Of a stretch of DNA of 32,690 bases, positions 8,001-16,440 are shown piece by piece. Made by a program: the position numbers and the translations under genes. The DNA comes from Planctomycetota bacterium (GTDB taxonomy: Bacteria > Planctomycetota > Phycisphaerae > UBA1845 > CAIVHJ01). Numbering within the stretch: position 1 is the stretch's first letter; every line of letters starts with the position of its first letter. The stretch covers positions 1 through 32,690 of the forward strand of contig JACZTW010000004.1 of NCBI GenBank assembly GCA_022573485.1, written 5' to 3'. A model generated the notes under the pieces. The model saw nothing but the letters and a program-made list of their open reading frames with translations. It was not told where the DNA came from and made no database searches.

Positions 8001-8767
8001 TATTCCTTCATGTCAAGCGAGAGCCGAAACTCAGCCCCGCATCGCGGGCACACCACGGTGATCGGTTCCGGCAGGATCCCGGACCAGTTTCGATCCCGAA
8101 GCGTATTCACAACTTCGATCACCTTGCCGGCCAAGGCGAGATTGAGACCCGGGGGGAGAACATCTTCGATCATGAATCGAAAGCCCCGCGTACAACTATT
8201 GGGACAGGACGCGCGGGTCGCCGTGGCCACGACCTCCATGACCACTCCGGTCCGTCGTTCGTCGCCGGCCGGGGAGCCGCGCCGCGCCCGAGCCCCAGGC
8301 TCGCGCTCTGGACTGAGTGCAGGCGGGGCGCCGATCAGCCGGACGTCGGTGACATCTTCCCCGGTATCCAGCGCCTGGTTCACCAACTCATCTGCACGGC
8401 GGTTTTGATCTCGCAGGACGTGGTGAATCTTCCACTGTGCGAGACCCAATAGTTGATGCTGCACGTCTTCAAAGAGCGGCTTGAGTCCGCCCGCTTTGAC
8501 TCGGTATTCGCCCATCAACTGTTTGACCATCAACTCGCTGTCACTGTAAATGGTCAGCGACTTGGCCCCAGCCTGCCGGGCGGCGCGCACGCCGATCAGC
8601 AAAGCGCTGTATTCCGCTTGGTTGTTGGTCAAGGTGCCGAGGAGGTAGCCGGCTTCCAGGAGAGACGCGCCACCCTCATCCCGCAGAACGACTCCGGCCG
8701 CAGCCGGGCCTGGATTGCCGCGGGCCCCTCCATCCACATAGAGCGTCAACTTGGAATCTTCAGCCAT
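8000..8767 (-). CDS. ribonuclease HI domain protein with C-terminal Cys-containing extension
   Basis: LYVDGGARGNPGPAAAGVVL ... NNQAEYSALLIGV ... YSDSELMVKQL ... HHVLRDQNRRADELVNQAL; then low-complexity linker and CPNSCTRGFRFMIEDVLPPGL...CPRCGAEFRL. Confidence 0.9.
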   Translation of the reverse strand: MAEDSKLTLYVDGGARGNPGPAAAGVVLRDEGGASLLEAGYLLGTLTNNQAEYSALLIGVRAARQAGAKSLTIYSDSELMVKQLMGEYRVKAGGLKPLFEDVQHQLLGLAQWKIHHVLRDQNRRADELVNQALDTGEDVTDVRLIGAPPALSPEREPGARARRGSPAGDERRTGVVMEVVATATRASCPNSCTRGFRFMIEDVLPPGLNLALAGKVIEVVNTLRDRNWSGILPEPITVVCPRCGAEFRLSLDMKE

Positions 8768-9491
8768 CGAGGAACAACACGCGGCCGCAACTGTTGCAAA
8801 GTTGGATATCGATCCCGGCTTGCAGTATGACGAACTGCTCGAGCGTCACGCCCATATTGCAGCCGTCACACATGAACTCCTGGCGCTTGGGATGCGGCTG
8901 AACCACTTGCGCCAGAGCCTCCCCGTCGTGGCGTTCGGCCACGCGCTCAAAAATCGACAGCGTCGAACTGGGTACGGCCGAAGCCGCTTCCGCTCGCTCC
9001 CGCCCCAGGGCCTCCACTTCGGCCTGCGAATCTTGCTCAAACGCGTCCGCGGCCTTATGGGCGTTCGCCAGGGCCTGTTTCTCATCCTCGATCTTTGAAT
9101 GAATGACTTGTTCCTCGGCGCGCAGCTCCTCAAGTCGGTTCATGCCCTCGAGGATCTGATCCTCGAGCTTGCTGTTGTCGGCCTTGCCGGTGTTGATCTC
9201 GGTCAGAAGGGCCGCGTATTCTTTGTTGGTCTTGGATTTGTTGAGGGCCTCACGCAGTTGAGTGGTTCGGTCCTCGTGGGTCTTGACTTCCAGCTCCAGT
9301 TGATCCACAGCGGACTGCCGCTGCATAATGACCTCGTGCTTGGCGGCCAGCTCGGCCTCGTGAGCGGCCTGCCGCTGTTCATGCGATCGGACCGAGCGCT
9401 TCTTCCTCTCAATCTTCGAGCGCAGGGCCGTCAGTTTCAGGGTCACTTGCTGGAGCACTTGCAGCGCATCGAGCGTTGCACTCATAGACAT
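8760..9491 (-). CDS. CT398/DUF164-type zinc-ribbon coiled-coil protein
   Basis: Long coiled coil with LNKSKTNKEYAALLTEINTGKADNSKLEDQILEGMNRLEEL, C-terminal CDGCNMGVTLEQFVILQAGIDIQLCNSCGRVLF zinc ribbon; stop overlaps the next start by 8 bp. Confidence 0.85.
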   Translation of the reverse strand: MSMSATLDALQVLQQVTLKLTALRSKIERKKRSVRSHEQRQAAHEAELAAKHEVIMQRQSAVDQLELEVKTHEDRTTQLREALNKSKTNKEYAALLTEINTGKADNSKLEDQILEGMNRLEELRAEEQVIHSKIEDEKQALANAHKAADAFEQDSQAEVEALGRERAEAASAVPSSTLSIFERVAERHDGEALAQVVQPHPKRQEFMCDGCNMGVTLEQFVILQAGIDIQLCNSCGRVLFLDG

Positions 9492-9612
9492 CTCTCGCTT
9501 TTCCAAAGCACGGGGAACCGAACCTGTGCGACATTCCAAACCGCCTATTATGATGTGTCCGGACGGGATGTGCAAGTGCCCGGCCGGGGCTCGATGGACG
9601 CGAGGGCCGGCG

Positions 9613-11109
9613 CTAGATCGGATGCCGGATCAGGATTCCCAGCGTACGGAAAATGATCACCAGGTCGAGTTCGAGCGACATTTGTTTGATGTAGTACAGA
9701 TCCAGGTGGAGCTTCCGCCGGGCGTCCTCGACGCTACAGCCGTAGCGGTAGTTAATCTGTGCCCAACCGGTCAGACCGGGCTTGACCAGATGCCTTTCAT
9801 CGTAGTAGGGGATCTCGGTAATCAGCTCCTGAACGAACTCCGGTCGCTCCGGCCTCGGGCCGACGATCGACATGTCGCCGAGGAAAATGTTCCACAATTG
9901 GGGCAGCTCATCAAGATGTGTGCGTCGCAGAAAGCGGCCGACCCCCGTCACGCGCGGATCGCCCGGCGTGGACCACACGTGACCATCGGCTTCTGCGTCC
10001 GGGCGCATGGTCCGGAACTTGATCAGCCGGAAAACGCGGTTATGGCGCCCGACACGCTCCTGCGAATAGAACACGGGGCCTCTTCCGGACAACTTGACCG
10101 CCAAAGCGATCAACGGCCACAGCGGCAGCGTGATCAAGAGGGTGAAGGCTGCGAAGCTGAAGTCGAACACGCGCTTGATCGTGGCCCGGCCGGCGCGATG
10201 GCCTTCCAGATCAGCGAACAAGAACCAATCCGCTGAAATGTAATCCACCGGTACTTCGCCGAGCACGCGCTCATGAAATGTCTGTTGGTTGGTCACGCGA
10301 CATCCCAACCGCAGACAACACATAATGAGCTGAGAAAGCTCGGTGTCTGATGATTCCTCCGCTCCGATGACCACTTCCTGCACGTCCTCGGCCAGACAGA
10401 CGGCTTGAACGTCCTCGACGACGCCCAGGCACGGAAGGTCGGTCGCGCCGGGCGGATTGGATTCGGACTCAGGCCCGGCGAGATACCCGAGCAGCACGTA
10501 ATTGCGGCCCGCCTCAGATTCGGCTACGGCTTCGGAGACCCGCCGAATGGAATCGCCGCAACCCACGAAGAGAATCCGGCTCTTGAGGTTACGGAGCGAG
10601 CGGCAGGCCAACAACCGCAGTCCACCCGAAATGGCAATGAACGTGAGCGGGCTGATGATGGCGATCCGGCGGCTATAGATCTCATACATCAAGGTATGCA
10701 GCACGACGTAGGCGATCGCCGTGGCCAGGCCAATGGTGAGCAACGAACGCACCGCGATGCGGGAGCGATGACGCAGAGTTTCGGTCTCGTACAGCCCGAC
10801 CGCCAGCCCCGCTGCGATGTACGCGACGGCGACGACGGCGTTGGCCAGCGTCATGTCCGCAACCCACGTACTCGTTGGGAACTGGAGCCGGAAGAATTGA
10901 TAGCCAATATAGTTGCCGAGGCACACGGAGGCAGCGTCAGCCACCGCCCACACTGATTTAGGTACGTGCATCAAGCTCCGCGCCAGAATCTCCGATCGAC
11001 TTCGGTGCCTCTCGAAAGAGGGCACGGAGCGATTTTTCGGGGCGGGCTCCTTCGGAGTGCCCGTCGATGGGCGGGCCGCTGACTTTAACGTGTTGGTGTT
11101 TGCGGACAT
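9613..11109 (-). CDS. polyprenyl-phosphate sugar-1-phosphate transferase (WbaP/WcaJ-like initiating enzyme of exopolysaccharide synthesis)
   Basis: N-terminal TM region plus CoA-binding-like domain; C-terminal FDFSFAAFTLLITLPLWPLIALAVKLSGRGPVFYSQERVGRHNRVFRLIKFRTM ... RRTHLDELPQLWNIFLGDMSIVGPRPERPEFV ... KPGLTGWAQINYRYG. Confidence 0.95.
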   Translation of the reverse strand: MSANTNTLKSAARPSTGTPKEPAPKNRSVPSFERHRSRSEILARSLMHVPKSVWAVADAASVCLGNYIGYQFFRLQFPTSTWVADMTLANAVVAVAYIAAGLAVGLYETETLRHRSRIAVRSLLTIGLATAIAYVVLHTLMYEIYSRRIAIISPLTFIAISGGLRLLACRSLRNLKSRILFVGCGDSIRRVSEAVAESEAGRNYVLLGYLAGPESESNPPGATDLPCLGVVEDVQAVCLAEDVQEVVIGAEESSDTELSQLIMCCLRLGCRVTNQQTFHERVLGEVPVDYISADWFLFADLEGHRAGRATIKRVFDFSFAAFTLLITLPLWPLIALAVKLSGRGPVFYSQERVGRHNRVFRLIKFRTMRPDAEADGHVWSTPGDPRVTGVGRFLRRTHLDELPQLWNIFLGDMSIVGPRPERPEFVQELITEIPYYDERHLVKPGLTGWAQINYRYGCSVEDARRKLHLDLYYIKQMSLELDLVIIFRTLGILIRHPI

Positions 11110-11414
11110 AGTAAACTCGCAGCCCGCCGCCGGCGAGCTCCGGGCTTAACATCGGAACAAGCCGAGTCCCACCTGAGATACGTGGACGCGGACCGCCGGT
11201 GTTCCGATGTGACTTCCACAGGAGCGACCGGCGAGCGAAAGACCGTCGAGCTGGGGCCGGCGTACCGCCGATTATCGGAACCCGACGGTCCGCCGATATC
11301 TCGATCGGGCCGGCCCGCTTGCCGATGATTATTTTGAGCTTTTTCAACCGGCGACCGGCAGACGTGCGGCGACCGGCAGGCCACGCTGCGGCACACGGAA
11401 GGGCGTGAAGGATC

Positions 11415-12185
11415 ATGGCTTTCGGATCGAGTATCACGATGAAAACCGCGCTTGCCTCGGCTTGCACGCTCCTGTTCGTGTCCGGCTGCACCTGGGGGCT
11501 GAAGCATCCCAACCAGCGCGTCGAGAGCGCGCTGAAGTTGTCCGACATCACAAACGAAATTCCGCGCGTCGGGGCGGACATTCAGCATTTCGAGATGGCG
11601 CCCACCGTCGGCCGGTTCCCCGCCGGCATTGCCATCGTCCGGGTGGCCAAGATCCTCGATGAGGAAAATGCGATTGAACGCCTGCGGATTTACCCATTCA
11701 AGGGATACGAGATACCCTACTGGGTGGAGCTGTTCGATGGCACGCCGGAAGTGCGCTCCCTGTATCCCATCCACGAGAAAAGCGTCCGCGACGTCTACGT
11801 GACGTTGCCGGAGTTGAAAAGCGCGGCCCACGTGTTGAATGCGGGACTCCTGCTCGCTTATGGCTACGACAATACCTCGGCGAATTATACCTGCCGCGTA
11901 TTCGGGTTGGTCTACGAGATTCCATCCGGCAAATTGATCTCCGCGATCCAGCATCGCGCAACGTTTGTCGAGGCCCGCGCCGAGGCAGAGAAGTTGCCCT
12001 CACGGTCCAGGCCGGTCACTGTCAAGGACTGGAAATTCTACGTGGACCACGTGGCTTTTCGGAAATTCGAGAAGAACTTCAAGAAATGCGTCTGGGACTT
12101 GATCGACATTGATCGGGCGCCGGAAGACTTGAAGCGCAATCCATTCGAGGATGCTAAGCCTCCGTTTCCACGTACTTGGCAGTAA
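11415..12185 (+). CDS. hypothetical lipoprotein (start may be 11439)
   Basis: MKTALASACTLLFVSGC lipobox; uninterrupted frame; coupled to the next ORF by overlap at 12176-12185. Confidence 0.75.
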   Translation: MAFGSSITMKTALASACTLLFVSGCTWGLKHPNQRVESALKLSDITNEIPRVGADIQHFEMAPTVGRFPAGIAIVRVAKILDEENAIERLRIYPFKGYEIPYWVELFDGTPEVRSLYPIHEKSVRDVYVTLPELKSAAHVLNAGLLLAYGYDNTSANYTCRVFGLVYEIPSGKLISAIQHRATFVEARAEAEKLPSRSRPVTVKDWKFYVDHVAFRKFEKNFKKCVWDLIDIDRAPEDLKRNPFEDAKPPFPRTWQ

Positions 12186-13657
12186 GGTCAAAGGAGCGGA
12201 GACGGCGGATCTTAGCGATGGGCAGGAGACACAGAAGCAGTTCTCGCCGGCGAATTTCGTCGGAACCCCTCATTAACTTCGTGCATCAGCGTCTCGAAGT
12301 CGTGCTGGCGATCGCCACGGTGCTGTTCATCTTCTACACCACGCTTCTCCCGACGGCCATCGACGCAGGTAAATCAGAGCACGGCGTTTCGCTTTCTGCT
12401 GTTACTTCAAGACAAGATCTGGCGCAGAACATCGCGCTGTATCTCCCGCTCGGATTTTTCCTGGCTCTGGCCTGCCGGCGCAGCCGCATGAAATGGTGGA
12501 CCGTGGCCCTGATCACGTTGATCAGCGCCGCAGCGTTGTCGGGCACGGCGGAATTCGTCCAGCAGTTTCTGCCGGCAAGGGTCTCATCGCTTGCAGACGT
12601 GCTGTGCAACATTCTCGGTGCCGCGGTCGGAGGATTGTGCGCCTATGTGTTTCGCGTGGGTTCGAGGTCTTTTCGGTCGAAAATGCGCGATGCACTGTCG
12701 CATCATCCTATGTTCATGACCTATATCTTGGCGGGCACGATTTATGTGGTGCTCTGGTTCGTGCCTTTTCGGCTGGATCTGACGCCACGCACCCATGACA
12801 CCCTTCTCAATCCCGTACGGCTGGCCGCCTTTACGCCCACCAAGGCTTCAGAATTTGCGCCCCAGGGCCATACGGCGCGAGGGCAATATGATCACGCCAT
12901 CGACCTGGCGGTGGCCATTTCCGCATTCGTGCTGCTTGCGTTTCTGGCTTGCGGATCGTTGCAGGGCGAGTTTGGGTTCGGCGAGATTACGGCCGGCCTG
13001 GCCACGCTGTGGATGATTTTCTTCTTGTCCGTTGCCATCGTGTTGGGCCGAATGTTCATTCACACTCTGGGGTTCCAGATCATCTTCATTCCGGCGGCTT
13101 TTCTAGGAGCGACAGTCGGAATCCTGGCCTCCTGGACTTCCTTGCGAACCCGCCTTCGCGCCTGGCCTCAGGTGGCGGCTTGGGCGTGGAGCGCCGTGTT
13201 GTTCTGCCTCGCAGTGATCGTTGCCCGCGAATTGAGTCCCTATGAATTCGACTTTGAGTCCGTCACGATTGCCGACGCGTTGGCTCGGATGACGTGGATT
13301 CCCTTCCGGCAGTATTTCGCCGACGCGCCCACCGCCGGCGCCGTAGGCGACATCCTGGCCAAGTTCGGCCGTTTTTTGGTCTTCGGGATTCTGATTTCAG
13401 TGGCCCTGAAATCAGGAAGCGTTCGGCCGTTCCGGAGCCGCTTGCGGCGGTGCTGCTGGATCAGTTTTCTCTTGGCGATGATGATCGAGTTCGTCCAGAC
13501 GGGATGCCCAGGGCGCTATTCCGACATCACGCACGTCTTGCTCGCCGTGGGAGGCGCGCTTGCCGGTGCGATCGCGCTCGAGTGGTGGTCCGACTTAATC
13601 AAGGCCTCGCGTCCGCAGAGGGACGATCGCGCCACGTCTTTGAGCCTGACCCTTTAG
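12176..13657 (+). CDS. VanZ-like membrane protein with two VanZ-type regions (start may be 12218)
   Basis: QNIALYLPLGFFLALACRR...GTAEFVQQFLPARVSSLADVLCNILGAAVGG and ILAKFGRFLVFGILISVAL...MIEFVQTGCPGRYSDITHVLLAVGGALAGA. Confidence 0.88.
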   Translation: MAVRSKERRRRILAMGRRHRSSSRRRISSEPLINFVHQRLEVVLAIATVLFIFYTTLLPTAIDAGKSEHGVSLSAVTSRQDLAQNIALYLPLGFFLALACRRSRMKWWTVALITLISAAALSGTAEFVQQFLPARVSSLADVLCNILGAAVGGLCAYVFRVGSRSFRSKMRDALSHHPMFMTYILAGTIYVVLWFVPFRLDLTPRTHDTLLNPVRLAAFTPTKASEFAPQGHTARGQYDHAIDLAVAISAFVLLAFLACGSLQGEFGFGEITAGLATLWMIFFLSVAIVLGRMFIHTLGFQIIFIPAAFLGATVGILASWTSLRTRLRAWPQVAAWAWSAVLFCLAVIVARELSPYEFDFESVTIADALARMTWIPFRQYFADAPTAGAVGDILAKFGRFLVFGILISVALKSGSVRPFRSRLRRCCWISFLLAMMIEFVQTGCPGRYSDITHVLLAVGGALAGAIALEWWSDLIKASRPQRDDRATSLSLTL

Positions 13658-13714
13658 AACCTGTATGAGAAGGTGGTTGTGTCATCAGAGGCGCTTCTGA
13701 CACGCGCACTTTAG

Positions 13715-13898
13715 CCCGGATATTTTACCGCACAGCACGCAGAGGCCACCAAGACGTAACAAAAAAAGGACTTAGCAAAGCCGGCGCAACACGGGCAAGT
13801 GATACACACTGTCCAAGCAACACGCGCTCGAATTTGGCCGCAACTTCTGGACAACAATACTCTGCGTTCTCCGCGGTCTCTGCGGTAAAATATCCGGG
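13715..13898. repeat. 184 bp inverted-terminus intergenic element, copy B
   Basis: CCCGGATATTTTACCGCACAG ... CTCTGCGGTAAAATATCCGGG; interior (reverse complement) GTGTTGCTTGGACAGTGTGTATC matches copy A GCGTTGCTTTGACAGTGTGGATC. Confidence 0.85.
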
Positions 13899-13939
13899 TT
13901 CAGGGTCGTCGCCGCGGCGGACCATGGCATACGAGCGGT

Positions 13940-13959
13940 CCGTGGCCTGAAGGCCACGG
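13940..13959. repeat. short perfect palindrome CCGTGGCCTGAAGGCCACGG next to a stop codon
   Basis: Read directly; one base from TTA (stop TAA) of the 13961-15331 minus-strand CDS. Confidence 0.8.
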
Positions 13960-13960
13960 C

Positions 13961-15331
13961 TTACTGGGGGGTCGCCGATTCAGCAATCGCGTTGATGATA
14001 TAGCGGTATTTGCCGGACGCGTGAGGAGGAAGATCATCGACGCATTCGATGATCACTTGCGTCGCGTCGCCGATGCGGGCTTTTACGAAACAGCGCATTT
14101 GTCGCTCGCCCTCGGCGCGGCGGTAGTGGGAATTGGTCACGGCCAGAATCCGAACTCGATCGCGTGCCTCTTGAATGACTCGATAGTGAGTGAGGCCTTC
14201 GATTTCTTTGAGGTCTCTGCTGAGGCTGACGCCCGTCACTTGGGTGCCGTCGTTGGTCTCCAGGAACTCGAAGGATCGGCCCGTGGGGCGCCACATCATC
14301 GGCAGCGGGCGCCCGCAGGCACACGCTCCCGCCCGCAGCGCCGCGCGATCACCCGTATCATAGCGGATGAACGGCATGGCATAGGCGTCGAGGTTTGTGA
14401 CCACGACCCGGCCTTCCTCGTCGGAGGGCAGCACCTTGCCGTCATCGTCCAGAATCTCGACGATGATGTTCTCCGCCGTGATGTGGTAGGCTTCTTCGGG
14501 ACATTCGTGGGCGATCAAGCCGCCCTCGCGACATCCGTATTCCTCCGCCACCGAACACTCCAAATAGCGGATGATTTCCTCGCGCCACTGCGGCAACAGT
14601 TGCTCGCCGGTGGCGAAAGCAACCCGGCGAATCACGCCCTTGAGCTCGGGCCTGTGTTCATGCACGAATTGAGCGAAACGCCACAACGTGCTCGAATAGG
14701 AGTACAGCGCGTGAGGTTTGATGTACAGGAACTTGTCCGCGTAGCAGTGAAGCTGTTCGTCGGACAGTTCAAACGCGCGGAGTAGTTTTTCGTTGATCAG
14801 CCAATCACGGATCGCCCGCAGACGATCCTGGCGGTCGGTCTCGATCCGCGAACCCCACAGGTAAATCACTGGGTCGCCCGTGCAGACATCGAACCAGCGA
14901 TGCGCCCGGATCCGCGCCGCCAGGTCAGCCCCGCACCGCCTCCGTCCCACGCTGAAGATCAGCGGCGAACCCGTCGACCCGGACGTGCAGGACGACATCA
15001 ATTCACCGCGATGCGAATCGGCGATCATATCCTCGTGGCCATCTCGAATATCGTCCTTGAGCAACAACGGCAAATCGCTGAGATCGTCGATGCTTCTCAC
15101 ATCGGCCGGTCGGATGAACGCCCGTTCAAAGCGTTCCCGATAAAACGGCGTTTGCGAAGTCGCGTGCCGAATCAATTGACGCAGCTTCGTGTCTTGAAAC
15201 GCGCGGAGCTGGTCCGGGCTCCACCATTGGGATTGTTCCAATTCACGCCAGCGACGCAGCGATCCCAGTCCCCGCAGGCCATCTTGAGCCGGATAAAAAA
15301 CGTGCTTGGCCAACCATGAACGAATCATCAT
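13961..15331 (-). CDS. CapK/PaaK-like adenylate-forming (phenylacetate-CoA ligase family) protein
   Basis: SCTSGSTGSPLIFSVG; AEEYGCREGGLIAHECPE; AENIIVEILDDDGKVLPSDEEGRVVVTNLDAYAMPFIRYDTGDRA. Confidence 0.9.
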   Translation of the reverse strand: MMIRSWLAKHVFYPAQDGLRGLGSLRRWRELEQSQWWSPDQLRAFQDTKLRQLIRHATSQTPFYRERFERAFIRPADVRSIDDLSDLPLLLKDDIRDGHEDMIADSHRGELMSSCTSGSTGSPLIFSVGRRRCGADLAARIRAHRWFDVCTGDPVIYLWGSRIETDRQDRLRAIRDWLINEKLLRAFELSDEQLHCYADKFLYIKPHALYSYSSTLWRFAQFVHEHRPELKGVIRRVAFATGEQLLPQWREEIIRYLECSVAEEYGCREGGLIAHECPEEAYHITAENIIVEILDDDGKVLPSDEEGRVVVTNLDAYAMPFIRYDTGDRAALRAGACACGRPLPMMWRPTGRSFEFLETNDGTQVTGVSLSRDLKEIEGLTHYRVIQEARDRVRILAVTNSHYRRAEGERQMRCFVKARIGDATQVIIECVDDLPPHASGKYRYIINAIAESATPQ

Positions 15332-16440
15332 CAGGCCTCGGCGGGTTTCAGTAATTGCTGATAGAGCGCATCGAGCAAGCGTGCCACTTTGGACAAGCCA
15401 AATTCTTGTCGAACGCGCTTTCGGGCGGCCCGACCCATCTTCTGCCGCAGTGCCGGACTGCGAATCAGCTTCCCAAGGAGCGTGCTCAACTGTTCGATAT
15501 CGCCGGGACGCACCAGGAACCCGCTGACTCCGTGGTCGATGACTTCGGGCACCGCCCCCACGCTGCCCACCACCGCCGGCAGGCCACAGGCCATCGCTTC
15601 CAGCAGGGCATTGGGCAGGCCTTCGGCGTAACTCGGCAGCGTGAAGATCGCCGCACGCCGAAGTTCGCGTTTGACTTCCTCAGAACTCAACTCGCCTGTA
15701 AAGACCACGCTCTCGGACAGGCCGTGTTGCTCTGCCAGCGCCCGGAGTTCTTCAATGCGGCGGCTGGGATCCGTTCCGATGATGCGCAGGTCGATTCGCC
15801 GGCGTGTCTGTTTCGGAAGTCGCGACAGCGCTTCGATCAAGTCATCGACGCCTTTGGCTCGTTGCGTCGTGCCCACGAAGACGATTCTGATCCGCGCCGT
15901 GGGCCGATGCTGCCTCGGCCTTTCGGGTAGCGGCACGCCGTTGGCGACCACCTGCACGGAGATGCGAGAGTCGAAGGCCAGGAGTCGTTCGGCCCAGACC
16001 GGGCTGAGGGCGATCACGGAGTCGGCGGACACCAGCGCCCAGCGCACCACGCGTCTCCCGATCGCCGAACGGCCGTTTAAGAACTCCTCGAAACGGCCGC
16101 CCCGAATGTGCAAAATGACGGGCATGCCATACAGCCGTACGATCAACATATCCACGATCGTGCGATAAAATGTCAGGCCGCTGCACGTGTGAACATGAAC
16201 AAGTTCGGGCCGATGCCGAGCCAGCAGTCGGTTCAATTTCCAGAGCAGGCCCAATTGCGAACGAACGCCCTGCCACAGCGGCCGATCCGGCGGCGTGCGT
16301 TTGCTGTTGTCCAGGGGAATCATCTTGTATTGCTGAGCGAGTTCACCGCCGAGTTGCAGGCGCATCGACGTCGCCATTCCGCCCACCGCGCCGACGGGGC
16401 CGATGACCAACACTTTCGGCTTTGATTGGCGCCGGGTCAT
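15331..16440 (-). CDS. glycosyltransferase family 4 (GT-B)
   Basis: GAVGGMATSMRLQLGGEL; HVHTCSGLTFYR; FVGTTQRAKGVDDLIEAL; LPSYAEGLPNALLEAMACGLPAVVGSVGAVPEVIDHGVSGFLV; start overlaps next gene stop. Confidence 0.93.
   Translation of the reverse strand: MTRRQSKPKVLVIGPVGAVGGMATSMRLQLGGELAQQYKMIPLDNSKRTPPDRPLWQGVRSQLGLLWKLNRLLARHRPELVHVHTCSGLTFYRTIVDMLIVRLYGMPVILHIRGGRFEEFLNGRSAIGRRVVRWALVSADSVIALSPVWAERLLAFDSRISVQVVANGVPLPERPRQHRPTARIRIVFVGTTQRAKGVDDLIEALSRLPKQTRRRIDLRIIGTDPSRRIEELRALAEQHGLSESVVFTGELSSEEVKRELRRAAIFTLPSYAEGLPNALLEAMACGLPAVVGSVGAVPEVIDHGVSGFLVRPGDIEQLSTLLGKLIRSPALRQKMGRAARKRVRQEFGLSKVARLLDALYQQLLKPAEA

Noticed and set aside
13725-13925. 66 aa ORF (FTAETAENAEY...)
   Set aside because: Lies across the inverted-terminus element; peptide is a translation of CGCAGAG repeats, not a credible protein.
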